A stretch of DNA of 38,090 bases from Flavobacteriales bacterium (GCA_002737665.1 NSIF01000013.1:1-38090), one strand, 5' to 3'; numbered from the stretch's first letter, positions 9,379 through 17,534 are shown. Program-made: numbers and translations. The notes: a model not told the origin generated them from the letters alone.

Positions 9379-10644
9379 TTATGTCTTTTGATGTTTTTTC
9401 TTGGCAGCAGGGAAGAGTACATTGTTAAGTATCAACCGATAACCTGCAGAATTTGGGTAAAGTGACAAGTCAGTTGGAGGCTCTTCTACTCGGTGTTGGT
9501 AATCTTCAGGATCGTGGCCTGCATAAAATGTCCACATGCCTTTGCCAAAATCGCCGTGAATATACCTCGCTTCATTATTCGATTTATTTTCTCCCATTAT
9601 TAAAACGCCTGCTTTTATTTTTGTTTTTTCATAGCCAGCAGTCTGCCCCCAGAATCCTTTAATAAGATTCGAATGATCTTGACACAACATCGTTGGAACG
9701 GGATCCCATTTAGCAGAAAACTCGAATAGCGAAAAATAATCATTGGTTTCAGTAACACCTTTTTGTACTCTTGTTTCATAGGTGTCAATATCTGAAAATT
9801 CGTATTGTGTTGAATTTGTTTTAAGTTCAAAATTTGTAAAGGCGAAACAATTATTGAAATTCAATTTGGAATTCATATTCTGATCAAATCCATCTCCATC
9901 GTACATTCGATCACAAATATCTAATCCCTCAGCTGCAAGCGCAATGTCGTAGGAGTCAGTTGCAGAACACATGGCAAACATAAATCCTCCACCAGCAACA
10001 AATGCATTAAGTTTTTTTGCAACTGCCAGCTTCATTGTTGACACTTTTTTAAAACCTAGTTTGGAAGCCATCGCTTCATCAGTAGCTACTTGTATTTTAT
10101 ACCATGTAGCAGAATTAAATTGAAGCCAGAATCTGCCGTACTGTCCTGTAAAATCTTCATGATGTAAATGAATCCAATCGTAACGAACGAGCGAATCTTG
10201 CAATATTTTCTCATCGTATAATACGCGGTAAGGTATTTCAGCATACTTCAACACTAGCGTTACCGCATCGTCCCAAGGCTGTTTGTCGGGTGGAGAATAA
10301 ACAGCAATTTTTGGTGGCTTTTCTAATTTAATGGCATCCATATTTACATCTGGTGCAGAAATTTCTTCAAGAATAGCCGCAGCTCTTGCATCTGGCAAAG
10401 TCTCAAACGTTACGCCACGAATAATACATTCATTCTCGTAAGATTTATCATATTTTAATAAAAAACTGCCATCTCGATAATTCAACAGCCATTGCGCTTC
10501 ACCACCTTTTTCAATTACCCAATATGTAATTCCATAGGCCTTTAGATGATCCTTTTGTTTTTCATCCATTGGAATTAATAAATAAGCGGCCTTAACAGGT
10601 TGAAATAATGCAAGAGTTAAAATAAGAATTAATAATCTGCTCAT
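9379..10644 (-). CDS. Exported Bacteroidota protein commonly labelled 'asparagine synthetase B' (label doubtful)
   Basis: A 421-residue protein with a signal peptide (MSRLLILILTLALFQPVKA). It is followed by the block YLLIPMDEKQKDHLKAYGI, which I recall from Bacteroidota proteins named asparagine synthetase B. None of the real AsnB features is present: there is no Cys2 Ntn-glutaminase N-terminus and no SGGxDS ATP-pyrophosphatase loop, and a secreted location does not fit an ATP-dependent enzyme. The middle (about 110-240; PKIAVYSPP, then WIHLHHEDFTGQYG and FVAGGGFMFAMCSATDS) resembles a class I glutamine-amidotransferase-like or flavodoxin-like fold. The C-terminal part has GKGMWTFYAGHDPEDYQH. 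The gene lies 92 bases downstream of dnaB on the same strand. The function is unknown. Family membership is moderately sure and rejection of the AsnB activity is fairly sure. Confidence 0.75.
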   Translation of the reverse strand: MSRLLILILTLALFQPVKAAYLLIPMDEKQKDHLKAYGITYWVIEKGGEAQWLLNYRDGSFLLKYDKSYENECIIRGVTFETLPDARAAAILEEISAPDVNMDAIKLEKPPKIAVYSPPDKQPWDDAVTLVLKYAEIPYRVLYDEKILQDSLVRYDWIHLHHEDFTGQYGRFWLQFNSATWYKIQVATDEAMASKLGFKKVSTMKLAVAKKLNAFVAGGGFMFAMCSATDSYDIALAAEGLDICDRMYDGDGFDQNMNSKLNFNNCFAFTNFELKTNSTQYEFSDIDTYETRVQKGVTETNDYFSLFEFSAKWDPVPTMLCQDHSNLIKGFWGQTAGYEKTKIKAGVLIMGENKSNNEARYIHGDFGKGMWTFYAGHDPEDYQHRVEEPPTDLSLYPNSAGYRLILNNVLFPAAKKKHQKT

Positions 10645-10736
10645 AAATTTAATTGAAATTACTGAATTTTAAATCCCAATAATATTCCTGAATGTTAGCT
10701 CAATTTTATAACATTAAGTGCTTGCTAAATTTAATA

Positions 10737-12302
10737 TTAAAAAGGATCCTCTTCAATATCATTCAGTTTTGATCCACGAATTATATTTCCTGCACCAGGA
10801 GAATTAAAATCAGTATTCGGATTTAATCCTGCATTTGAATTGTATCCACCTTCTGGGTTTTCTGCATTGTTATCGCTGTCCATAAATTTCGCCAATCGTG
10901 CTACGAATTTCAAATTCACACTTCCTATTGCTCCATTTCGGTGTTTCGCAATAATAATTTCAGCAACACCTGCAGTATTATTACCATCTGCATCGGCAGT
11001 GAAATTATAATATTCTGGTCGGTGAATAAACATCACCATATCCGCATCTTGTTCAATCGCACCCGATTCACGTAAATCGGAAAGCTGTGGACGTTTATCG
11101 CCACCTCGAGTTTCCACCGCACGACTTAATTGCGAAAGTGCTATTACAGGAATTTTTAATTCTTTAGCAATGCTTTTTAAAGAACGTGAAATAGTTGAAA
11201 TTTCCTGCTCTCTATTTCCATTCCGATTGTGTTCACCTCCAGTTGTCATCAACTGTAAATAATCTACTACAACCAATTGAATGTCATGTTGAGCTTTCAA
11301 TCGTCTACATTTTGCGCGTAATTCAAAGATGGAAAGGGCAGGTGTATCATCAATAAATATTGGTGCTTCAGATAGTTTGCCAATTTTTGCATTCAATTGT
11401 TGGAGTTCATAATTTTCCAACTGTCCTTTTTTTAATTTTTCCGCATCTAATTCGGATTCAGCTGAAATGAGTCGTTGTACCAATTGCACAGAGGCCATCT
11501 CCAAAGAAAACACAGCTACTGGTTTCGCGAAATCAACAGCTGCATTACGAGCTAATGATAAGACAAAAGCTGTTTTTCCCATGGCGGGGCGTGCAGCAAT
11601 AATCACAAGTTCTGAATTTTGCCAGCCAGATGTAATTCTATCTAGCGCAGTGAAGCCACTTGGAATTCCTGTGATCCCACTTTTTTGATCGCGCGCCAAC
11701 TCAATTTGCTTCATGGCTTCGCTGATAAGCGTACTCATCTTATCGTAATTTTTACGAATGTTTCCTTCCACAACAGAAAATAAACTTCGTTCGGCTTGGT
11801 CTAAAAGGTCAAATACATCTGCTGTATCTTCATATGCATTTCTAATTGTTTCACTCGAAATTTGAATAAGTTCACGTTGAATATATTTTTGGGAAATAAT
11901 TCTTGCATGAAATTCTACGTTTGCAGCCGACGCAACTCTGTTCGTAAGCTGTGAAATGTAATAAGCACCTCCTACTATTTCAAGCTCGCCTGTTCGTTTC
12001 AATTCGTTTGTAACAGTTAGGATGTCAATGGGCTCTGATCGTTGGAAAAGGTTTTGAATTGCAGCAAAAATTCGGCTGTGCGACTCTTTATAAAAACTTT
12101 TAGGTAAAAGAATATCAATCACTGCAGTCAATGCATCTTTTTCAAGCATTAATGCTCCTAAAACAGCTTCTTCCAATTCCACAGCTTGTGGAGGTAATTT
12201 CCCAATTTCATATAGCTGCTGCGATACTTGAGCGAGGTGCGCAGGTTTGGTTCTCAGCACTCCATCTGTACGGCTTTTGTTTTTCTTTTCTTCGGTACTC
12301 AT
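10737..12302 (-). CDS. dnaB: Replicative DNA helicase DnaB
   Basis: The hexameric 5'-3' helicase that unwinds DNA at the replication fork and binds primase through its N-terminal domain. The N-terminal domain (about 35-140) starts with the typical LPPQAVELEEAVLGALMLE. The RecA-like domain begins with SGIPSGFTALDRITSGW-like residues (about 209-227). Walker A is ARPAMGKTAF (237-246), Walker B VVVDYLQLM, and the DNA-binding/arginine-finger region QLSDLRESGAIEQDADMV. The 521-residue length is normal. The last 45 residues are Asn/Gly-rich and end in EEDPF, a low-complexity tail common in this phylum. It is divergent from hpt across a 291-base gap. No intein is present: the Walker A region is uninterrupted. 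Confidence 0.97.
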   Translation of the reverse strand: MSTEEKKNKSRTDGVLRTKPAHLAQVSQQLYEIGKLPPQAVELEEAVLGALMLEKDALTAVIDILLPKSFYKESHSRIFAAIQNLFQRSEPIDILTVTNELKRTGELEIVGGAYYISQLTNRVASAANVEFHARIISQKYIQRELIQISSETIRNAYEDTADVFDLLDQAERSLFSVVEGNIRKNYDKMSTLISEAMKQIELARDQKSGITGIPSGFTALDRITSGWQNSELVIIAARPAMGKTAFVLSLARNAAVDFAKPVAVFSLEMASVQLVQRLISAESELDAEKLKKGQLENYELQQLNAKIGKLSEAPIFIDDTPALSIFELRAKCRRLKAQHDIQLVVVDYLQLMTTGGEHNRNGNREQEISTISRSLKSIAKELKIPVIALSQLSRAVETRGGDKRPQLSDLRESGAIEQDADMVMFIHRPEYYNFTADADGNNTAGVAEIIIAKHRNGAIGSVNLKFVARLAKFMDSDNNAENPEGGYNSNAGLNPNTDFNSPGAGNIIRGSKLNDIEEDPF

Positions 12303-12593
12303 AAAATCAAGGGTCTTTTTTTTGAAGGGTCATAAAAGTAAAAAAAATATCTTTTGAAAGGGTTAGAAATTTATTTTAAACCGATAAAGAGTTTTCCTTA
12401 AATATAAACGAGTTTTCAACATAAAACATAAACGAATCAGGGTTTGAGTTTTAGACTGTCATTAATTTTATAGGAATAATTGTTTTTTGCCTGTTATTTC
12501 GTTTAAATAGGTGCTTATTAAGGGATAAAACCAATAATTAATCACGTTAGTATTGACAAATTTACTTTGTACTTTTGTCCTAATCGAATTCCA
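12303..12593. other. Divergent intergenic region between dnaB and hpt
   Basis: About 290 AT-rich bases without a credible ORF. It must carry both the dnaB and hpt promoters. On the minus strand a TACTTTTA (one mismatch to TAnnTTTG) lies about 35 bases before the dnaB ATG. On the plus strand an exact TACTTTTG lies before hpt. I see no tRNA, no DnaA-box cluster and no strong hairpin. Confidence 0.6.
12570..12577 (+). promoter_or_regulatory. Putative -7 element of the hpt promoter (TACTTTTG)
   Basis: TACTTTTG is an exact match to the Bacteroidota -7 consensus TAnnTTTG. A TTG (12553-12555) lies 14 bases upstream, shorter than the usual spacing of about 19, so the -33 element is uncertain. The box is 16 bases before ATG 12594. 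It overlaps the TTG codon at 12567, which argues against that codon being the translation start. Confidence 0.5.
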
Positions 12594-13136
12594 ATGTCAA
12601 ACATAAAATTAGACGACAAAAGCTTTACTTCCTATATTTCTGAAGAAAAAATTAATGAGGTAGTAAATCGTGTTGCTGCCTTAATTAATGCCGATTACAA
12701 GGATAAAAATCCTTTGTTTCTTGTTGTATTGAATGGAGCATTTATGTTTGCTGCTGATGTATTACGCGGTATTACAACGGAATGCCAAGTTTCTTTTGTG
12801 AAATTGAGCTCTTATACAGGAACTTCAAGTTCTGGTAAAGTAAAGGAGTTGGTTGGTATGAACGAAGACCTTGAAAATAGGCATGTAGTAGTGCTGGAAG
12901 ACATCGTTGATTCAGGAACGACGATTGAGTATATCCTTGCAGATTTAGCAACCAAAAAGACGGCTTCTATAGCAGTAGCAACATTTCTTTTTAAGCCAGA
13001 TGTATATAAAAAAGATTTTAAAATTCAGTATATTGGTTTAGAGATACCGAATCACTTTATTGTAGGTTATGGCCTTGATTATAATGGTTTTGGAAGAAAT
13101 TTGAAGGACATTTATGTAGTAAAAAGTAATGATTAG
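12594..13136 (+). CDS. hpt: Hypoxanthine phosphoribosyltransferase
   Basis: Salvages hypoxanthine (and often guanine) with PRPP to give IMP or GMP in the cytoplasm. The 180-residue protein has the PRTase PRPP-binding loop VVVLEDIVDSGTT (about 103-115), the LNGAFMFAADVLR loop near residue 45 and a C-terminal VGYGLDYNGFGRNL, all typical of HPRT. The open frame could start at TTG 12567, adding nine residues (MYFCPNRIP), but that codon lies in the predicted promoter box. I use ATG 12594, which gives the expected family N-terminus SNIKLDDKSF. It heads the conserved Bacteroidota order hpt-adk-obg, with adk 56 bases downstream. Confidence 0.95.
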   Translation: MSNIKLDDKSFTSYISEEKINEVVNRVAALINADYKDKNPLFLVVLNGAFMFAADVLRGITTECQVSFVKLSSYTGTSSSGKVKELVGMNEDLENRHVVVLEDIVDSGTTIEYILADLATKKTASIAVATFLFKPDVYKKDFKIQYIGLEIPNHFIVGYGLDYNGFGRNLKDIYVVKSND

Positions 13137-13192
13137 CATTCCATTAAAGTTTCATTTTAATTACATTCAATTTTAACTTAGTATTTTACTCA

Positions 13193-13768
13193 ATGCTTAA
13201 TGTCGTTTTGTTTGGTCCACCAGGTGCAGGAAAAGGCACTCAATCTGAAAAGCTGATTGAAAAATATTTGCTTGTTCATCTATCTACCGGGGATATTTTC
13301 CGTTCAAATATTAAAGGTGCAACCGAGTTGGGAAAACTTGCTAAAAGTTTTATGGATAAAGGTGAATTAGTTCCCGATTCGGTAACCATTAGTATGCTTG
13401 AGGATGTTGTAAACAAACAAATCAATCCTAAGGGTTTTATTTTTGATGGTTTTCCAAGAACTTCAGCACAGGCCGAATCGCTTGATGCTTTTCTTATCCA
13501 AAAAGGATGGAGAATTTCGGCAATGATTGCGTTAGAGGTGTCAGACGAAGAATTGAAAAAACGTTTGTTGCTTAGAGGTAAAGATTCAGGTCGTGCAGAT
13601 GATGCAAATCCGGAGGTAATTCAAAATCGAATTAATATTTACAACCGTGATACCGCCCCACTTAAAAATTTTTATAAAGAACAGGGAAAATACCGTGGTG
13701 TTGAAGGACTTGGTACCATTGAAGATATTTTCGATCGACTTTGTAACGAGATAGATTTATTAAAATAA
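13193..13768 (+). CDS. adk: Adenylate kinase (short-lid form)
   Basis: Catalyses ATP + AMP to 2 ADP and is essential for nucleotide energy balance. The 191-residue sequence has the P-loop GPPGAGKGTQ (8-17), the AMP-binding STGDIFRSNIKG and GELVPDSVT, the FDGFPRTSAQAESLD segment (about 83-97) and the lid start RLLLRGKDSGRADD. The lid is the short version without zinc cysteines, which explains the length below the 214 residues of E. coli Adk. It sits between hpt and obg, an order often conserved in Bacteroidota, and is probably co-transcribed with both. Confidence 0.97.
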   Translation: MLNVVLFGPPGAGKGTQSEKLIEKYLLVHLSTGDIFRSNIKGATELGKLAKSFMDKGELVPDSVTISMLEDVVNKQINPKGFIFDGFPRTSAQAESLDAFLIQKGWRISAMIALEVSDEELKKRLLLRGKDSGRADDANPEVIQNRINIYNRDTAPLKNFYKEQGKYRGVEGLGTIEDIFDRLCNEIDLLK

Positions 13769-13800
13769 ATCTCCAATCAAATAGGTATTAATAAATAAAA

Positions 13801-14823
13801 ATGGCTGATTCTAATTTTGTTGATTACGTAAAAATTTGTTTGAAGTCTGGTAAGGGCGGAGCGGGATCTATTCATTTATTACGTACTGCTCAAACCGCTA
13901 AGGGAGGTCCTGATGGAGGAGATGGTGGGCGTGGTGGTCACATTATTCTTCGTGGAAATAAAAATGTATGGACCTTAATTCATTTGAAATATAGGAAGCA
14001 TGTTATTGCAGCTGAAGGCGAAAAGGGTGGCAAATCGAATAGTACAGGTGCAAGTGGAAAAGACGAATACCTTGATGTTCCGCTGGGTACTATTGCACGT
14101 GATTTTGAAAGTGGGGAATTGATTTGTGAAATTAATGACGATGGTCAAGAATTCAAAATTGTTAAGGGAGGACAAGGAGGTAAAGGAAATTCTTTTTTTG
14201 CTACGCCAACGAATCAAACTCCAAGGCATGCTCAACCTGGTGGCGATTCAATTGAAGAATGGAAAATTCTTGAATTGAAATTATTAGCCGATGTGGGATT
14301 AGTAGGATTTCCGAATGCAGGAAAATCAACATTGCTTTCTGTTGTTTCGGCTGCAAAACCAGAAATTGCAAATTATCCATTTACTACGTTGGTTCCTAAT
14401 TTAGGAATTGTAAAATATCGTGATGATCGATCATTCGTGATGGCAGATATTCCAGGAATTATTGAAGGAGCTGCATCAGGAAAAGGTTTGGGAGTTCGTT
14501 TTCTGCGCCACATTGAACGAAATTCTGTATTGTTATTTCTTGTCCCTGCAGACAGTAACGATATTGTTGCGGATTATAAAATTTTGTTAAATGAATTAGA
14601 AGAGTATAATCCAGAATTATTACATAAAAAAAGAATGCTTGGAATTTCGAAAGCCGATATGTTGGATGAGGAATTATTTGATGCTTTGAAAAAAGAGGTT
14701 GATAAAAAATTCTCCAAAAAGTTCAAAATCCCCTATGTAATTTTTTCATCTCATTCTGGTAAAAATCTTCAAAAATTAAAAGATGAGTTGTGGATTCTGA
14801 TGAATGAAATAGATTTCCATTAA
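13801..14823 (+). CDS. obg: GTPase ObgE/CgtA
   Basis: An essential GTPase that binds the 50S ribosomal subunit and links ribosome assembly to growth state. The glycine-rich Obg fold covers about 1-158 ([49 protein letters not shown]). The G domain follows with G1 [11 protein letters not shown] (about 168), the switch region [12 protein letters not shown]3 [16 protein letters not shown] and G4 SKAD (near 284). The 340-residue form lacks the variable long C-terminal extension of some species. It starts at ATG 32 bases after adk and converges on the ogt-like gene, with 30 bases between stops. Confidence 0.97.
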   Translation: MADSNFVDYVKICLKSGKGGAGSIHLLRTAQTAKGGPDGGDGGRGGHIILRGNKNVWTLIHLKYRKHVIAAEGEKGGKSNSTGASGKDEYLDVPLGTIARDFESGELICEINDDGQEFKIVKGGQGGKGNSFFATPTNQTPRHAQPGGDSIEEWKILELKLLADVGLVGFPNAGKSTLLSVVSAAKPEIANYPFTTLVPNLGIVKYRDDRSFVMADIPGIIEGAASGKGLGVRFLRHIERNSVLLFLVPADSNDIVADYKILLNELEEYNPELLHKKRMLGISKADMLDEELFDALKKEVDKKFSKKFKIPYVIFSSHSGKNLQKLKDELWILMNEIDFH

Positions 14824-14853
14824 CGCATTACCTTTATTTTACGCAATATTTCT

Positions 14854-15348
14854 TTATTCAAAGAGTGAAAGTTGTGGTGTATTTGGCCATCCACCTTCCA
14901 TTCGAAGTAGCCAATCTTGACGAAATTGCCCCCCTTCGTTTTTTGCAAGTCCTCCATCATTTCCTATTACTCGATGCGAAGGAATAATAAGTGAAATTTT
15001 ATTTTTACAAACAGCAGCAAGTGCGGATTGAAAAGTATTGAGGTGGCCTACACGTTTTGCAAGTTCGAGGTACTTAATGGTTTCTCCGAAAGGAATTTTG
15101 CACAGTTCGGTCCATATTTTTTCTTGAAATAGTGTTCCTTTTCTCTCAATTGCTAAATCAAATTTTTTTCTTGACCCAGCAAAATATTCCTGAAACTGAT
15201 TCGCAGCTTTGAATAAAAGTAGCGGTGTTTTGTCTGCTGTTGGGGTGGGGGGCTTCGTGAAAAAAATTACAGAAGAAATAACTGCTGCTGTTCCTGTAAT
15301 TTCAATAAATCCAATTGGTGAATCAATGACAATAGAAGACATAATCAA
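14854..15348 (-). CDS. Ogt/MGMT-family protein lacking the alkyl-acceptor cysteine (alkyltransferase-like)
   Basis: The 164-residue protein aligns along its whole length with O6-alkylguanine-DNA alkyltransferases: a small N-terminal domain, then LFQEKIWTELCKIPFGETIKYLELAKRVG (about 92-120) and a C-terminal NEGGQFRQDWLLRMEGG. The active-site motif PCHRVIG is here PSHRVIG. The codon is TCG on the minus strand (14973-14975), so the acceptor Cys is Ser. The helix that normally carries the arginine finger (AARAVG-like) reads TFQSALA, with Gln at that place. Known alkyltransferase-like proteins with Trp or Ala here bind alkylated guanine without repairing it and feed nucleotide excision repair. This may be such a protein. 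The frame is otherwise intact. It follows rfaE1 by 37 bases. Confidence 0.85.
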   Translation of the reverse strand: MIMSSIVIDSPIGFIEITGTAAVISSVIFFTKPPTPTADKTPLLLFKAANQFQEYFAGSRKKFDLAIERKGTLFQEKIWTELCKIPFGETIKYLELAKRVGHLNTFQSALAAVCKNKISLIIPSHRVIGNDGGLAKNEGGQFRQDWLLRMEGGWPNTPQLSLFE

Positions 15349-15385
15349 ATATAATCAATGCTAATGTTAAAAGCTTTTAATTGAC

Positions 15386-16393
15386 CTATTGAACCAAAAT
15401 GGAAATAGTTTCTTCAATTAATTGATTGCTGTCGATTGGAACTACACCAACGCTTTCACAAACTAATCCTCCTGCTATATTGGATATTTCTGCAATCATT
15501 TCAGGTTTTAATCCTGCTGCAAGCGCTAATGCAGCAACACTTACCACGGTATCACCCGCTCCCGAAACATCAGAAATATTGCGGTAGTGCGCTGGTAATC
15601 TTTTTTTAACATGTCGCCCATGAATATAAATTCCGTGTTCAGATAGCGTAATCATTGCAAGATCAATTTTAAGTTTTGATTTCAGCATGTCAACTGCTTT
15701 TGCTAATTCTTTTTCACTGCTTTGGTCAAAATCAAGTTTTAAGCCTTCTTTTAACTCTTTAAGGTTTGGCTTAAACAATGTTGCACCGTGGTAACACATG
15801 AAATGTTTTTTCTTTGGGTCAACCACAACTGGCACACTTAGTTTTTTTGCTCGACGTAATACGTCCTTAATTAAAGGTTCTGTAATTAGTCCTTTGTTGT
15901 AATCTTCAAAAATAATTACATCAATTTTTTGTGTTTCGATGAGGTAGGTGATACTTTGAAGAAATAAATTGGTTTCGTGTTCGGTAATATCAGAATCAAT
16001 TTCTTCATCAATCCGTAGTAGATGACTCGTATTGCCAAGAACCCTTGTTTTGATTGTTGTAATTCGATCTCTACTTTTAAGAATCCCTTTTACACTTAGT
16101 TTTTCTTTCTCCATCATTTCTAAGAAATGTTTTCCCGCACTATCCACGCCAATTACAGAACACAAAACTGGCGTAGCACCTAATGCTTTTACATTTAAAG
16201 CAACGTTTGCTGCGCCTCCAAGCCGTTGTTCTTTACGTACGACTGATACGATAGGCACAGGTGCTTCGGGTGAAATTCGAGAGACTTTTCCCCATACATA
16301 ATTATCGATCATTACGTCACCAATAATTAGTACACGAAGTTTTATAAAACTATCAAAAATTTGCTTTATTGATTTCGAAGTGTGCTTTGCCAA
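15386..16393 (-). CDS. rfaE1: D-glycero-beta-D-manno-heptose-7-phosphate kinase (RfaE1/HldE kinase domain)
   Basis: A PfkB-family sugar kinase that makes heptose 1,7-bisphosphate on the way to ADP-heptose for the lipopolysaccharide core. Visible motifs are VLIIGDVMIDNYVWGKVSRISPEAPVPIV (about 21-49), RLGGAANVALNVKALG (about 56-71), a LLRIDEE block, VVVDPKK, and the catalytic DVSGAGDTVVS anion hole with its Asp base near 279. At 335 residues it contains only the kinase domain; the adenylyltransferase half of HldE must be elsewhere. No in-frame ATG exists before the first conserved motif, so I accept the TTG start. This places IKQIFDSF at the usual distance from the N-terminus. A minus-strand TACTTTTA lies just upstream. 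Confidence 0.92.
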   Translation of the reverse strand: MAKHTSKSIKQIFDSFIKLRVLIIGDVMIDNYVWGKVSRISPEAPVPIVSVVRKEQRLGGAANVALNVKALGATPVLCSVIGVDSAGKHFLEMMEKEKLSVKGILKSRDRITTIKTRVLGNTSHLLRIDEEIDSDITEHETNLFLQSITYLIETQKIDVIIFEDYNKGLITEPLIKDVLRRAKKLSVPVVVDPKKKHFMCYHGATLFKPNLKELKEGLKLDFDQSSEKELAKAVDMLKSKLKIDLAMITLSEHGIYIHGRHVKKRLPAHYRNISDVSGAGDTVVSVAALALAAGLKPEMIAEISNIAGGLVCESVGVVPIDSNQLIEETISILVQ

Positions 16394-16474
16394 TTTAGTT
16401 GAATTTTTGTAAAAGTATGAAAAATTGAGTTGGTGCTTTAGGGCTGTAATAGAATTTAATACTTTGTTGTTGTT

Positions 16475-16514
16475 AAAAAAAAACGGGAATCTTGAAAAGA
16501 CTCCCGTTTTTTTT
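16475..16514 (-). terminator. Rho-independent terminator after the siaB-siaC pair
   Basis: A run of nine A, then CGGGA, then TCCCG and eight T. The hairpin is GGGA/TCCC plus TCTT/AAGA around a GAA loop, with one A-C mismatch. On the minus strand it follows the siaC-like stop by 14 bases and ends in a T-run. The matching A-run makes it able to work in both directions. It also lies upstream of rfaE1 and insulates that gene from siaBC. Confidence 0.85.
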
Positions 16515-16528
16515 AAGATTTTATTTAA

Positions 16529-16909
16529 TTAATCAGCTTCTTCAATCATTTTGAATGGCACTGCAATTATTGCTTGATAATCTTCGCCTGCTTCGAGCAT
16601 GTCTTCATCGTCTTGCTCGTAATGCCAGTTGATGATAGTTGCATTTCCTGCTTTATGTATTGCTTCTAGTTTTTTGAAAATATCAAGAATACATTTTGAC
16701 GAACTTGTGTTAAAATATTCAAGTTGAATTTTAACATTAGTATTTGCTTGGGGCTTTGCCGCATAGCGATCCAAAAGTTCTACTATTGGCTTGTAGAATT
16801 CGATTGAGTTTTCAGGGATAGATCGCCCCTTTATTTCAAGATGACCTGTTGCTATATCGAAATTTATAGTTGGTGTTTTTGGAGTTCCCTCAATTGTGAT
16901 GCCTTCCAT
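16529..16909 (-). CDS. SiaC family regulatory phosphoprotein (DUF1987-like)
   Basis: A 126-residue protein that I recognise as the SiaC/DUF1987 family: MEGITIEGTPKTPTINFD at the start, the GRSIPENSIEFYKPIVELLDRY block (about 28-49), VKIQLEYFNTSSSKCILDIF (59-78) and a C-terminal NWHYEQDDEDMLEAGEDY (about 93-110). In Pseudomonas aeruginosa, SiaC is phosphorylated by SiaB and dephosphorylated by SiaA; the unphosphorylated form activates the diguanylate cyclase SiaD. The known phospho-site is Thr68. Here Thr68 in FNTSSSK falls at the same number, so the site appears conserved. It lies 52 bases after the kinase-like gene, across a 14-base triplicate repeat. No diguanylate cyclase is encoded in this window. 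Confidence 0.85.
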   Translation of the reverse strand: MEGITIEGTPKTPTINFDIATGHLEIKGRSIPENSIEFYKPIVELLDRYAAKPQANTNVKIQLEYFNTSSSKCILDIFKKLEAIHKAGNATIINWHYEQDDEDMLEAGEDYQAIIAVPFKMIEEAD

Positions 16910-16921
16910 AGTTATGGTATT

Positions 16922-16963
16922 TATTGTTTTGTTTTTATTGTTTTATTTTTATTGTTTTGTTTT
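16922..16963. repeat. Three tandem copies of a 14-base unit between siaB and siaC
   Basis: TATTGTTTTGTTTT, TATTGTTTTATTTT and TATTGTTTTGTTTT follow head to tail, differing at one base. They fill the gap between the two genes and overlap the siaB-like stop codon. In mRNA sense the block is A-rich and includes the region just upstream of the siaC-like start, so copy number would change the intergenic distance. Confidence 0.9.
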
Positions 16964-17534
16964 ATTGTGGAGTTATCTTAATATTTAAACTGAAAAATGA
17001 ATACATATCATCAATGGGCATAAAATTGTATTTCAATTTTTGACCAGTTTTACGTGCAATGTCAATCATACCTAAGCCACCACCACCTTTTGCAGACATT
17101 TGACCGTTATTGAGCACAGCTTTATAATAATCTTTCAGTTCTTCTTTTGAAAGTTTATTTATTTCGTCTAATCGAGTTTGCAATACTTCTACATTTTTTG
17201 AAAGAATGTAATTACCCGTTACAATATTATACTCATTATCCATTTTACCTATCATAAAAATAGCAGAACGAATATTCTCACCAGTTCCGGTTGTAATAGA
17301 TATTCCGTTTAATGATCGTGGAATTTCGTCCATGTGATGGTAAAGGTTTTGCAAACATTCAACCAGCACATTATAAACCTTCTTCTTCGTCTTTGGTTGC
17401 TCTTGCATGGTGTCTAACTTAGACTCCATTATTTGTAATATAGATGTAAGTAACTCTGCAGTTATATCGCCTTTAAAGGAGAGCATAATGTTATTACGCT
17501 CCATCTTATCGTAAAAATCGTATATGTCAACCAT
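16962..17534 (-). CDS. SiaB-like protein kinase (DUF6272 family)
   Basis: A 190-residue cytoplasmic protein resembling the SiaB family, GHKL-type kinases that phosphorylate SiaC. The ATP-lid-like blocks visible are VYNVLVECLQNLYHH (53-67; Glu59 and Asn63 match an N-box) and the glycine-rich GGGGLGMIDIARKTGQ (about 152-167). It also has a FKGDITAELLTSILQIMESKL helix near the N-terminus. The pair with the downstream SiaC-like gene repeats the Pseudomonas siaBC order. A promoter of Bacteroidota type lies 37 bases upstream of the ATG and a strong terminator follows siaC, so the two form their own transcription unit. The assignment rests on recalled family features and on the neighbour. Confidence 0.82.
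   Translation of the reverse strand: MVDIYDFYDKMERNNIMLSFKGDITAELLTSILQIMESKLDTMQEQPKTKKKVYNVLVECLQNLYHHMDEIPRSLNGISITTGTGENIRSAIFMIGKMDNEYNIVTGNYILSKNVEVLQTRLDEINKLSKEELKDYYKAVLNNGQMSAKGGGGLGMIDIARKTGQKLKYNFMPIDDMYSFFSLNIKITPQ

Noticed and set aside
9379-10644. Asparagine synthetase B function for the exported 421-residue protein
   Set aside because: There is a signal peptide, no catalytic Cys2 and no ATP-pyrophosphatase motif.
12303-12593. Replication origin near dnaB
   Set aside because: No DnaA-box cluster or dnaA/gyrB neighbours are seen; AT-richness alone is not evidence.
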